The notes beneath the pieces were generated by a model that worked only from the letters and a program-made list of their open reading frames with translations, did not search any database and was not told the origin of the DNA. From contig NC_133538.1 in the NCBI RefSeq assembly GCF_048544455.1, positions 456,085,311 to 456,149,310 on the forward strand: DNA of 64,000 nt, read 5' to 3'. Made by a program: the position numbers and the translations under genes. The stretch comes from Silene latifolia. Taxonomy: Eukaryota > Streptophyta > Magnoliopsida > Caryophyllales > Caryophyllaceae. Positions 44,880-57,012 of this stretch are shown piece by piece (the first letter of the stretch is position 1; each line of letters begins with the position of its first letter).

Positions 44880-45733
44880 AGGAAGGGAAAGCTAGGGAGG
44901 GGTATTTTCAACACCGACTCCTTAGACTCAATCTTGGGACCTAACTCAGACTCAGACTCAGACTCCGACTCAGACTCAGAATCGGTAACATCATCCGGCT
45001 TGAACATCTCTCCTTCTCCCGTTGTCAACTTGAAAAGAAGTCCTTTGTTGTCAGTCCACTTGATTGTTTTCCGCCACCCCGTGTTGGTCCTAAGAGGATC
45101 CACATCGGTGATGAGGGTAGATGGGTCGAACCGCTCGCTTCTCAGGATCATGCTTACCAAATCTTCGTTTGGTATTGGTGATTTCTTCTCTTCACCGAAA
45201 AGAAGACCCATAGCTTTCTCGTCATTTATTGGATCCGGTTTGGTTTCTACTGGCATCACGGTCAGAATGTCTTCAGGGATTTAGTAGCAATCTTGGAATA
45301 CTTCGATTCCTGGGACCATAAGGTTCTTCTTTGGGTCAAAGATAGGTTCGGGGAAGTCCATGCAAGGGAGTTCTTCCCCAGCTCTCACGAAGTGACCGTT
45401 TAGAGTTAGGTGATACGGTCCCATTTTGATATCTCGATCTTCGATCGTTCATCCCCTCTTTTCCAGCAGATCTTTCCCGGTGGGCTCATATCCAAGCCCG
45501 AACGTTACTCCTTTGGCTATTGGTGGTTTCAACTCGAATGTACCCTCCTTTCTAGGGTATAAAGAGAAACCGAAGTATTTCCCAGTCTTGAGAATCACTT
45601 CGCAGGCATGGCTTCCCGTGTATAGATCCATATTCTCTGCTTCGGAGTTCAGCTCGATCATGTTGACAATCTCGAAACCACATGCGTCATTGGTAGCTTC
45701 GACCCTTACTTCGGAAGTAATGTCTCCTCCTCG
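44864..45733 (-). pseudogene. Protease-RT linker of the Tat/Ogre-type element
   Basis: The gag-protease frame continues here with in-frame stops (near 45734, 45449 and 45284). A Ser-Asp/Ser-Glu repeat (DSESESESESE, 44945-44990) is encoded by a GACTCA-type microsatellite. No known domain is seen. It could be the intron-bearing region that Ogre elements have between protease and RT, but I cannot define splice sites. Confidence 0.6.
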
Positions 45734-47852
45734 CTACGATGGTGGCGTGGCGTCAATGGTGACGGTTTTGCCATTGAGTGGGACCTTGATTTTTCGATGC
45801 AGCGTTGATGTTACGGCCCTTGTAGCGTGGATCCAAGGCCTCCCCAACAATAAGTTGAAGGATGAGCAAATGTCAATTACTTGGCAACTCACTTTCTTTT
45901 CCACTTGCCCAGTCTGTACTACTAGATCGACAAGTCCACTTACTCGACGCACAGTGCCATCGAATGCCCGGACTGTCTGCGTAGTGGGGATGAAGTCATT
46001 CTTCTCCAAGCCCAGAATATGCGCCGTTTTCAGAGGGAGTACGTTGACAACCGATCCGTCGTCAACCAAGGTCATAGGGATATGCTTGTTGAGACACACG
46101 GTAGCAATATAGAGGGCCAGGTTATGTCGAGGCCCGAACGGTGGCAGATCTTCGTCGGAGAATGTTACAGCGTTGGTGATCTGAGGCCGATTCTGGGCAA
46201 TGTGAGTGACCATGTCCGCAGGAGTAGTATTCGACGACACGGTCATGTTCATCAAAGCTTGTAACAAAGCTTGACGATGTTCGAAAGAGCTTAGGATAAG
46301 TTGCCAGATAGACACGTCGGCCTTAGTCTTTTGAAGTTGCTTGATGAGGGAAGCCTCGGAGGTCGACCCTTCACCAAGAACTTCGACCACTACCGGCTCT
46401 TTGAGAGGTGTCTTGTTCGGGGTATCTTTAGCTTTCTCCACACTATACGGGCGTCCGGATCTAGTCAAATGGTTTGACTCTAGGGCATCTTGCCTCACCT
46501 TTAAGATTTCTTCTTGGGTGTGAGGAATTGTCGCACCTTTGACGAGGTAAACATCATCCTCGTCATCAGCCCAAACGCCATTGATTTCATTGCCGCTTCG
46601 GAGTATGTAAGGAGTACAATCGACAACAAAATCCCCGAATGTAATCTCGTTTCTCGAGCTTGGTAGGAATTCGGAGCAATCTACGAATATTCTTCCGACG
46701 AAAACCCCTTTTAGACGACATGGGCGGATCAAGTGAGAGTAATCGACACTATCTTCGGTAGAGACAAAGTTAGTGTGGTCGCCAAACGGATTGGTGACGT
46801 TATTGGGCTTTATGGCCGGGATTGGGAGCGTTCCGTTCTCAATCATATCTTGAATTTCGTGCTTTAGTCTAAAGCACCTTTCGATGTCGTGTCCCTTCCC
46901 TTGATGAAAGGCACAGAAGCATTTGGTTTGTACCATTTGCCTTGTTGTTCGCCAAGGTGGATCCGGAGTTGGGCCAATGGGCTTCAACTTTCCTTGGGCC
47001 ATGAGCCTCTGGAGAGCGTAGGCGTAAGTGCACCCGATATCGGTGAATACCCTCGGAGCTTGGCGCGGAGGCCTTTTTGACTGTCCATCTAAGAGATTGA
47101 CAGTTTCAACAAAGTGGGCCGCTGCTGGTGCTTTTGATTTAGACGACGAAGCCCCTTGGTATCCCTTTGGCTTCTCTGCTTCAGCAATTCGGACATCGTC
47201 CTCTACCTTTATCCCGATCCTTATCAATTCTTTGAAAGAACCAAAATTTTGGTATTTCAGAGCATTACGGTAAACAGGTCGTAAATTCTTCACGAACTTA
47301 TCTACCATTTCGACTTCATCAGGCTTCTTAGCTAGTTTTACGCTTTCAGCGCGCCACCTTGCGAGGAATTCAGTAAAGCCCTCTTTTTCCTTCTGTGTCA
47401 TCACTTCCAAAGTCCTTATGTTGGTTTGAATCTCAACATTGTCAGCATAGTGCTTACAGAACTCCACCGTAATATCTTCGAAAGTGGGGAAGTTCTTGAG
47501 GTCAAGATTATAGAACCACGCCTTTGGGTGTTCACCCGAGAGATTGGGCGAAAATTTCGAGAGCATATCAGCAGGTACTCCCTTCGATGCTAAGTACCCT
47601 TTATAGACCTTAACATGGTGGATCGGATCTTGGTGCCCTTGAACTTTGGGATGTCAGTGAGTACCATGTTCGTGGGCAACTTATCTGAATCTGGGCATAG
47701 GCCCTAGCATTCTCATAGTGAATGTTCTTCCCCTTGGAGAGTTTCAAACGGTCTTCGATGAACTTGAACCGTTTTTCCGATCGTCGGTGGTGGAGGGAAT
47801 CTTCACCCGGCTTAGATTCGATTGCATCCATTCGGGTCATCATGAGGTTCAC
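45734..47852 (-). pseudogene. Gag and aspartic protease of the Tat/Ogre-type element
   Basis: The N-terminal part (47852-47600) shows MDAIESKPGED and, across frame changes, a PKF...KG segment. The capsid region (from 47566) reads FSPNLSGEHPKAWFYNLDLK and EFLARWRAESVKLAKKPDEV. A CAFHQGKGHDIERC zinc knuckle follows near 46910. The protease (about 46100-45740) has VDDGSVVNVLPL, the Tat-type active-site loop, and FNLLLGRPWIH. The frame 47566-45734 is open for 610 codons and ends at a TAG. Confidence 0.88.
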
Positions 47853-48981
47853 GGCCTCGGTGAGCTTGTTAACACATCTTCCATTGCTTGACGTCGGGTT
47901 TTTGGCGGCCTTTCTACAAGAAAACCCCGTACTGAGTCAATATTTAAAGTAAGAGCCCCTGCACACTTAAGGACTCGACCCCAACTTGACTCAAACAAAG
48001 ACTCGACTTGAGATTGACTAAACAAGGGTTCGACTCACGGTTTGATTTAGACATCGGTTCATTTTAGACTCGACAAAACGACATGACTCAAACTGTCATA
48101 AATCGGTTATAAACCGGACTCGGTGTGACTAAACCCGTGATTGGACCAACATAGTCCTTAGGTTCGAGTGAAACGTCCTAAAGGGCCTAGCTTGGACGTT
48201 TTTTGTGGACTATCCTAGACCAAAAGGTCGACCAACATGACTCAAAGCCCAAGAGGTGAGCTTGGGTGACCCAACAAGGTCGTGTTCTAGACTCTTAGAA
48301 CGAAACACACCCGGCCTCACACGGCCATGACTTGGACATGACTTGACGCATTTCATGCTTGGTTGAGGTTCGAGAGGCATTTTGGATTGGTTTTGAAAAA
48401 AACGAAAGATTGTTTCGAAAATGAGATTTGAAATGGGCAGCATGCCGGCTATAAAAGCTCATTTTGGGCCGAAAATTCTAGTCCTATTTGGGCAGCATTC
48501 CGCGTTTTTAAAACCATGCTATTTTGAAAGTAAGTTGTTCAAAAGTTCGGTTTTGAAAAGGACATGGGAAATTTCGAAAAGACTCGGGAAAACAATTTGC
48601 ACATTGTCATTCTCATGTTACAAGGATGTATGCTCCTAGACATCTCTAAGTCTCGGCAAGTCTTCTAAAAGAAGGTCTATGCCCTCCATCCTTTTGCGGT
48701 CATATAGAGCAAGGTGTCTTAAGGTAGAGTACCTAGAAGATCGTCCCCACCCTCAAGAACCACGCGAGGTGAAGTGGAAGCGAGCAATGTGCAGCTTCCT
48801 AGCATAGTGGGACGTCGCCCCCCACGTATCACGAAGAAACGCTGGGACGGCCCGGGCAAGTCCTTAAAGGTTTATGCATGAATCGTAGCACTATGAGTAA
48901 TGTTTTACTTTCCAACACTTTCTTTTCAAGTTTCACCTCGGAGGAAAAGACCCTAGAAACAAAGTGTAACTAGTCCTCTTT
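47853..48981 (-). other. Leader (5' UTR) of the Tat/Ogre-type element
   Basis: About 1.1 kb of non-coding sequence lies between PBS and gag. It is rich in GACTCGAC, GACTCAAAC and ACTTGACTC words on the plus strand (47965-48080). Nothing coding is visible. Confidence 0.6.
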
Positions 48982-49000
48982 TCCCCAGTGAGTCGCCAAA
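48982..49000 (-). promoter_or_regulatory. Primer-binding site of the Tat/Ogre-type element
   Basis: In sense orientation TTTGGCGACTCACTGGGGA follows directly on the 5' LTR. It resembles the PBS used by Ogre/Tat elements (tRNA-Arg, as I remember). Confidence 0.75.
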
Positions 49001-52000
49001 TCAGGACAAGGCCCTCGAATCGCTGCGTCCGCGGGAAGGCATAATCGACTCGAGGTTCTTTCGAATCGAATTAAGACAAATTAGAGTCGCCACCAAGTTT
49101 TTTGGGAACTTGGAACCGTTCAAGTCAACTTTACACCTTTCATCGAAAAGCATAAAGCCAATCGACTACGAGTGATTAAAGATAAAGACTTGTACCCTAT
49201 ATCACTCGATTTGAATGACTCTCGTAATCCAATGGTATTTAGACGGATCCACAAACCATAGATCTTGAGTAAGGGGTGAGGGTACGTGTTGGGAAGCCCA
49301 TAAGGACACCCAACCCCGCCCGTCAATAACGGCCTCTACTAAGTCAAGTGTCGGAGTTCAAACAAGGTCATAGCTACTACGATGTATGATATGCAAACGT
49401 TGTTTTAACCCTATCATGTGACAACAATTTCTATGTCGTTTTAGATGCAACTAAACTAACTTTGTCAAAGTTGTAATTTAGCATGTGGGTTGATTAATCT
49501 AACAACATTCAAAATAAAAGCAAACAAGGCTTAAGGGGGAATGGGGGAGCCGTGGGATCTACCTATTACAACCCGGGCATTTCATGCCGACACAACGAGA
49601 AATTAGAAATATAACTCGATCTAAATACAATTGCTACATACAAAACCGTACACGATAACACACACGGCCAATCGGCCTAGAAAAACGTGCACAAGAGGGG
49701 TGGCCCACGGCTTACATGACCCACGGCCTTGGGTCACTCCTCGTGTTGTGTGCTTTAAACTTGATCTTATCGAATTAGACATTGGGCTACGCACCAAAGC
49801 ATGCATTAGCATAAATCGGGCCATGTTGCTCTAAACAACATGCGATTTACTACGCTCTTACATGCATTGGGGAACAACCGTCTAACCAAACAAGACTAAA
49901 GTTTTTGAAGAGGTTTTGACTCGATAAAAGTAAAACAAGCTCGAAAATTACAACTCGACAAACAAATTACAAATTACAAGCAACGAAACAACGAAGAACA
50001 AAAGGTATGAAAAACGAAGCAAGAAAGACAAAGAAGACGGCCAAGCTCACGGCCCAAACCACGGCCACCCTCACGGCCAAGACAAGGCCATCCTAGTTCC
50101 TAGGTTAGGTTCATTAGTTAGATCGAATGATTGCGAAACGGATTAGAAAACGAGTTAGAAAACGAGTTATAAGACAGGTTGATCGATTGAGGAGAAATGC
50201 GCGAGTGTGTATTCTACACGGCCTAAAGGGTCCAATTAGGTCACAATATCATAAGATTAAGGCTTACTCGTCGAGTGTTAATAGGAAGGTGCTAATCACG
50301 CACTCCTATGCTAGCGAGAAATCAAGTGATAAGAAAGATGTATTCAATTAGGTTATAGAATTGTTAATCGATTTTTAAAGCTATGTCGATGCCACCTAAC
50401 ATGTCTAATTAGGTTATTAAATTGATCGAACGTCGTCTAAATACGTCATATGTTAACAATCAGAGGTTAAACTAACATACAACGGATCCTAGGGTGTGTC
50501 GAATTGGCCGAAACAACAAAGGGGTCAAAAGCGGAGAACGAAGTTAGAAATTCGTTTTATTTATGCCCTACCTTGAACACGAGGATATGTAAATGAGATG
50601 GGGGTGTACGACCGACTGATGTAGCGGTTTCTTTTCCCATCTCAAGTCAACGCGGGTGTTCATGGTGGTACTTTAGCTCATACTCGGACTAAACTAGTTT
50701 CATAGTTAATTTAAACGATAAATAAAAGCGATAAACAAACAAAAATAAACCATAAGAAAAACAAACATAAAAAACGAAATAAAAAAGGAGAAAGAGGAGG
50801 ATTTGATGCACCCTCAACCTACATGTATCGTTGACACCGTCTTGGGTCATAATCGATGGTAGATTTTATCTCGAGAGGCCGTCGTCGACGAAGAAACAAA
50901 GCAAACACGCGTTTTTGGCAAATCTGGACAGCAACTTTCAAACGATGATTTCTCCCTCGTTTCACGATGAAAATTTGATTTAAAAGATGTTTTGAAAACT
51001 AGAAAGAGAGGAGAACAGAGATCTTAAAGCAACCCCTGCTCGTTTTGAGTTATTGGGCACGAAAAACGAGCACAAACAGAACTGGACAGACAAGAATAAA
51101 CCGCGAAAACAGAGTGTATAACACTCTGTTTTTCGAGGGATTTCGTGTACTCTCAAGGGCAATTTGGCTCGTAACTCTTTGTCTAATGTGTAGATGGATG
51201 TTATGTGGTTAATTAGGAACAAGAAAATCGAGTTTTGATGGAGGTTTGAGGGAGGAACGAATTGTTTTTCGAGGAGGACACACAAACAGTTTCAGTTTGT
51301 ATGTCGGTTTTGTGGAGGGATTTTGTGAGGCAATTAGGGTTTGTTTCTGAGGTTTAAAGCTTGTGAGTGATGGTAGGATGTGGGGAGAACTTAGAGGAAT
51401 GAATGTATGGTGAAGGGTGGGTATTTATAAGGAGTTAAAGTAGGGCAAAAGAGAGGGAGAGGCAGTCGGGCTTGCTGATCATAGCTGCTGTCCAGCAGCT
51501 TTTGGGGGGTTTTCTAGGGTTCGTATGGGGGGTTTTCTTGGTGATTAAGGTAAGGTAATATGGGTAGAATATTAGGGTATGGGTTAGGTTTAATGGGTAC
51601 GGGTTTTGGTGGTATTTGGAGCGGGTTTTGGGCTCGGGATTGAGCTGCCAAAACAGGGAGCTGCTCGTGTATATGCGGGCTGTTGGGGGGTGTTTAGGAT
51701 GGAATTTGGGCCGTGGTTATGGGGGTTCGAACAGGGGTGGATGGGTAGAGGCTTAGGTTGGTTAGTGTACTCGATATTCGTGCCAACTCGCAAAGAAAAC
51801 GGGCTCAAAAACCGAGCTAAAACCGGGCTCAAAAACGCATGTTCAAAACGAGTTCTTTTCGATTTTCAAATCGATTTTTCAAATCAATTAACACATTAAA
51901 ATAAATGATTTTTCAAATCAAATATATTCATAAAATGATTTTTCAAATCGATTATTTATTTTATTTTCAATAAAATAAACTTGGTAAAATAAATTCAAAA

Positions 52001-52310
52001 TAAAATAAAATAAATTGAATTCACCTCAAAAAAAACCATAATTTAAATATCATTTAAAATAACAAAATGAACTCACTAAAAAACATTAATTTAAATATCA
52101 TTTAAATTAATAAAATGAATTCACTTAAAAAAAACATTAATTTAAATATCATTTAAATTAATAAAATACTTCATCGACGACGCCCATTCTACATCGTAAA
52201 ACGAACCCAAATAATGACAATGACAACTAAAGGATACATGTGTCCTATCATCATCGGGTGTTTGTCGGGTTCTCTATAAATTCCAATATCGACGGATACG
52301 GGTATCTACA
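49001..52310 (-). repeat. 5' LTR of the Tat/Ogre-type element
   Basis: It starts (sense) TGTAGATACC at 52310 and ends near 49001. The TATA box copy is at about 51420-51430. The first 30 bp at 49004 differ from 34478 by a short replaced patch (GGATCCACACT missing). Confidence 0.94.
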
Positions 52311-53097
52311 AAACTGAAATGATTTCAGGTCAACTATAGTTAAGTAGAAAAAACGAGGCCAACAGGAATACAAGCATTGTTAGTCTCTTTTACTTGATTA
52401 TTCTCTAATGTTGTGTACACACCAATAATATACATTAGGGGGTGTCACAGAATAACAGATGCTGCAATACATGGGGTGTCACAGAAGAACAGATGTTGCA
52501 ATACACGCATGACAACATCACAAGCAAAGCAGCTTATTGAGGTTTATATATGATGTAGTGAACGGTTGATCTAGATACTCGAATAGTTAGGGTTTATATG
52601 TATGTGATTTTGTTGCTGGATACAATTCGTTGAATGGTTGTATTGGATTTGGATTTGTTGGTATTGAACTTATGAAATTTGGATTGCTTAATTTATAAAA
52701 AGATTGTCGAATTTTCTATAGCGTTTAGAAAATAAAATAATGCAGGTATGATTGTCGAATTTCTATAGCCAATAACTTATTTATTGGCTAGGCACAATTT
52801 TTTTTTACTGTTGTAATTGATGATTGACATCGGTTCCTAAGTTACAACCGATGCCAATAATTCAAAAATTGGCATCGGTTTTTCTGGTACAACCGATGCC
52901 AATATGAGTAAATTGGCATCGGTTAGAACCGTTACCAATTGAATAACAACCGATGCCAATATGTGTAAATTGGCATCGGTTCATGAACCGATGCCAATTC
53001 AAAAAAATGTCATTGGCATCGCCCGCATTGGCATCGGTTGGGAACCTATGCCAATCACTATTTATAACCGATGCCAATTGCATTAATTGTACTAGTG
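52311..53097. repeat. Right portion of CACTA 3 with subterminal repeats
   Basis: AAACT (52311-52315) is the right target copy of the Tat insertion. A 39-bp tandem pair (GGTGTCACAGAANAACAGAT) lies at 52439-52517. Subterminal GGCATCGGTT/AACCGATGCC repeats fill 52815-53085, and the element ends ACTAGTG at 53097. Confidence 0.9.
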
Positions 53098-53099
53098 TA

Positions 53100-53653
53100 C
53101 ACTACAAAATAAACATGGAAACCTGACGGAATAAATCCGTCAATAACGCGCTTTTCCCATCAGAAACACGGGTTCCTGATGGTTTTTCCATCAGGAATTA
53201 ACGTCACTATGATTCGTCACGAAAAACGGGTTCCTGACGGTTTTTCCTCAGGATTTCATATTTCTGACGAATTACAGACGGCTATTCCGTTAAAGGCCTA
53301 ATCTAGGATGGGCCAGAAAGTCAATACTCTATTGACTTTCCTGACGGAATACCCGTCAGTAAGTAAGACTCCTGACGGACAATCCGTCAGTAAAGTCAAC
53401 ACTCTGTTGACTTTCCTGACGGAATATCCGTCAGTTTTTTGATAATCCTGACGGTTATTCCGTCAGAATAGTCAACAGATTGTTGACTTTCCTGACGGAT
53501 ATTCCGTCCGGAAAATATAATGCAATGGCTGGAAACAGCAGCTTGCTGCGCAGCCACGATGCCGATTTTGCATTGTTTTAAACCAAACGAATACAACTAA
53601 ACCTGCAAAAAATCATATACAACCGTCGACCGCCAAGCAGGAATCCATTTTCA
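53100..53653. mobile_element. CACTA transposon 4, left-end portion
   Basis: The start CACTACAAAATAAACATGG at 53100 is followed by dense copies of CTGACGGA and TCCGTCAG in alternating orientation up to about 53510, typical subterminal repeats. Its first base is also the last base of the TAC duplication made by CACTA 3. The right end is not in the window. A copia element interrupts it at 53654. Confidence 0.8.
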
Positions 53654-54925
53654 TGTTGAAGGATAAGTAGATCTATATACTTACATATTCATATATGTTA
53701 TGATTTAATTTGTCATAAAATTAACTAATGATCTTATGCATGCAAACATTTAAACAAAATAAAAAAGAAACTTGTTCTTACATTGGAAATTTGGTTAATA
53801 TGGGCGCAAGAGAGATCACCTTTCTCTCTTGTTCTTGAGCTTTCCCTTTTGGATGAACAAAGACCCAAGTGTAGGATCTCTCCCAAGGATTTATACCCAA
53901 AGCTTACTCTTAATTAAAATTAATATTATAGTTACTAGTACAATATTAATCTTGTAGAAAAATGACCCAAAAATATTATAAAACACTTAATATTTTCGGT
54001 TTTGGGAGAGAAGAAGAAGAGAGCTTTTTGTCTCTCTAGAATTCTTATTTTTGGATGAGTAAAGAATGAATTGCACTAAGTACATTCTTAGTGTATTATT
54101 AGGTAAATAAGATGAAAAACCATAATGGTTTTTCCATCTCAAAAACCGGGTGGAAGGGGGGGATTTTGGGGAGCCAATGCATGCTTGTGTTGTTCTTTAC
54201 AATAAGCAATAGGTTGCAAGGCTAGTCTATAATGCAAATGATTGTGTTTTCCACTAATTTAAACAACACAATATTTTGCCTAATCCCCTCTTAATTTCGG
54301 TACAGTCATAAAATGGAACCCATTTTATTTTTGTCAAATTTGTCAATATGTCACATGTCATATGTTACATAAATTTGTTATGTATTTTTAACATATTAAA
54401 AATCAACGTATTAATAAAGTACGTCATATACAAAAATCGACTTAGTAATTCATAATTACTTGTACCAAAATATTTCTCCAATTATAAATCACAATAAATT
54501 GTATTTATAATAATTCATTCAAATTTAATTATTTCCTTAAACAATAATTTCATCTGAGTAATGATACAATTCGATTACTCAGACCGTATCTCATTTAATC
54601 AAATTTCAATGAGATACGTAAATTTTACTTCCAAAATCGTCCGTCAATTTTTCAAGTAATTTAATTAACTCGTAACATTATACGATTAATTAAATGATCA
54701 ATTAAGAGTGTTGCCCTATAGGTATGACCTAGGGGATCAACTGATCACCACCGTCGCACGACAGTAATGTCAAACTCTAGTCAGCCAATCATTACCGATA
54801 TATGTTGATCAGTTGACAGTAAAATATTACTTCCCAATTGTATTCTTTATAATGAGACTTAAACATGTGATCATCATGATCAACAGTTGTGATCGCATTA
54901 TTGTCGGAGGACACATATTCCAACA
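53654..54925 (-). repeat. 3' LTR of a Ty1/copia element
   Basis: The sense strand starts TGTTGGAATATGTGTCC at 54925 and ends CCTTCAACA at 53654, 1272 bp, with TG...CA termini. A sense TATA box (GGGTATAAATCC) lies near 53889-53898. The candidate target duplication is TTTCA (53649-53653); the partner LTR is beyond the window. Confidence 0.82.
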
Positions 54926-54950
54926 ATCTCCCACTTGTCCTCGACAAGTG
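54926..54950 (-). promoter_or_regulatory. Copia polypurine tract with abutting 8-bp hairpin
   Basis: In sense orientation CACTTGTC-GAG-GACAAGTG (54950-54932) is followed at once by GGAGAT and the 3' LTR. The last stem bases (GTG) also extend the purine tract. Confidence 0.85.
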
Positions 54951-57012
54951 TGCGTCACCAATTCTCTTGTCCTATTACTATCTCCCACTCAATGCAAGGT
55001 GTCTTTCAGATCGTACTTGCAAGTGATCATATCGAGAGTGGTTTCCTCGATCTGGAGAATAACTTATTGACCGGATTTATCCACCATGGATACAATCCGA
55101 GCGTGGCCACGCATTTCCAGTTCATTACTCCTCGAGTGGCCCTGAGATATTGTTATAACCCTGACTAGGGGTGGACAATTCCTATCGCACTCATTCCCTT
55201 CGACTAGCCACATCCATCATAACCCAAAATATGCCCATTTGACCCCATTTACGAAGGTCGTAGTAACACAAATCAAAGTTAATCTGAAATTGTGCCATCT
55301 TAGGCGAATAGTCTTTAGTCAAAAGAATCGACTCATTCGAATACTATAGTAGCTCTCGCCACGACCAGGCTATATAAATTTGCCAGAACTCTATAAGCGG
55401 TCATTAGGCCCGACAAAATGTTCCTAACAGTCTGCCTATGTGATCGACTAGTCATCTCACATGACTCTATGGCACTTGAACTTGCCATCAATCGCATCAC
55501 ACTTTAGTCACTTCGAGACGTCACCTCATGTAAGTAACTATGGGCAAATACAATGTTAATCTGTGTTCACTTTAACGGGGTTCAATTGTCTCCACAACCC
55601 GTTTGGATATAACAATGTGCAAGGTGAGTTAATAATAACTCAAACGACAAATGTCGACATCACACTTGGGTAGTCAATACCATATTACAACCTTGTGATG
55701 CAAATCGTAAGTGTATAAACACTTGTTGATTGCAATAGAAGTTTAACATGTCATGTGTCCATGTGTTCAAACTTCTTATAATCGCATTTTCCTTTACATT
55801 CATGTTCTCTCTCATAGCATGAATCTTACCAAGTACACATCAAGGTTCCCGACCCCGGTTTTGGTTCTTTATCTTGAAAGAACTTCCTTATCGATTATCA
55901 CATAACGAACGAATTTGTGGTGAATGATATAACTTGTACTGATCAAGTACTCCATCCACACACAATGCACTAGGTACATGTTTTGTAGAGTCTTGCAACA
56001 ATTTGTCAAGATTATTAGCCTAGCACTTCTTACAAGTCCTAGCTTATTTAGGAAAGATTAGTTTTGAGTAACTTCTTATTCAACTAAGTATCTTTCCAAT
56101 AACCGCTTATTTCTCCTTTTGATTTGAAAAGTTCAGGATTTTCATAAATCTTTACGTGTGTTCGAACTTTCTATAATATGTGCAACCTCTTAACATATAA
56201 TAGAGTATTCCGTCAAACCCCGAAATCGCTCATCGGATTTTACTCAAGAATTCATGACGTTTCTATCATGGTTTACCAATGAATCATCATGCTCTTACGC
56301 ATATGATTCACCATTGGACATGTGCATGATTATTCTAATGGCGGAAACATTAGTCACTAATAATCATGAGATCAACCGTTCTAAGGTTCAATGAACGACC
56401 ATGACTGCTAATGGTAATTCCATTTTCATTCACATGAATAACCTATGTGACTTGTTGATTCGATGTGTATCTCCCAATACTTATCCAACATCCCTTGATG
56501 TAATTGGATTCATCATAGTCCATTTTCATCCAGAATTGAAAACTCAAAACTTCCTCTATGAAGGAAGGTATTAGCTCGTCATTCTTTAATGAGTGGTGAG
56601 TTGTAAACTTTGAAAGGATGATAGCTCCCACTAAATTCCATGTCTTCACATGATAATTTCCTAACTTCTTCTCAATTCCACATATTTCGAAATTGACTTC
56701 TCAATCGAAACTTTTCAAGAATTGAAATATAAATTGCATTGCCAAGTTATTAAGATAAAACCATATATGTTCCCATCATATCCCTTCAAAATACCTATTT
56801 TTAAGTGGTCTCATCTTAACCTTATGGAAAGAGATTTTAATCTCTAACTCACACATATCATAATAATGTGTAGCGATGTCATTATTCAAATATAAATAAT
56901 ATCTAGAACACGTCCTTCGAAATACCCTTTCGGAAGGAGATTTAACCATTTCATAATGAGGTTAAGTAATGACATCTGCGTGGTTTAAAACTTTGGCTAT
57001 TGAAGATATCGG
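54951..57012 (-). other. 3' part of the copia interior, no pol recognised
   Basis: About 2 kb upstream of the polypurine tract has no RNase H or RT frame in either strand. It reads as an unusually long 3' non-coding region or a non-autonomous interior. Its position between the tract and the chromovirus insertion at 57013 makes it copia sequence. ATCGG (57008-57012) is the presumed left target copy of the chromovirus. Confidence 0.55.

Larger units (their letters stand above)
34475..52310 (-). mobile_element. Tat/Ogre-type Ty3-gypsy retrotransposon, complete, 17.8 kb
   Basis: LTRs of 3312 and 3310 bp (34475-37786, 49001-52310) are flanked by AAACT (34470-34474, 52311-52315). On the minus strand the order is a long leader, gag, protease, RT, RNase H, a second RNase H and integrase. 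On the plus strand, between integrase and the 3' LTR, is an antisense gene with an intron. Very long LTRs, a VDDGS protease, tandem RNase H and antisense coding place it in the Tat/Ogre clade. Gag-pol carries several stops and frame changes. It is inserted in CACTA 3. Confidence 0.94.
30504..53097. mobile_element. CACTA transposon 3, complete ends, carrying an EHD gene fragment
   Basis: The left end CACTAGTAGAAATAAGG (30504) and the right end, inverted CACTAGTACAATTAATG (53097), are bounded by TAC on both sides (30501-30503, 53098-53100). Both ends have subterminal repeats of GGCATCGGTT and AACCGATGCC. Removing the nested 17.8-kb Tat element leaves about 4.75 kb (30504-34474 plus 52316-53097) with no transposase, so it is non-autonomous. 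It carries exons of a host EH-domain gene at 32844-33324 on the plus strand. Confidence 0.92.

Noticed and set aside
54086..54096. CTTAGTG considered as the right end of CACTA 4
   Set aside because: There are no subterminal CTGACGGA repeats beside it, and it lies inside the copia LTR.
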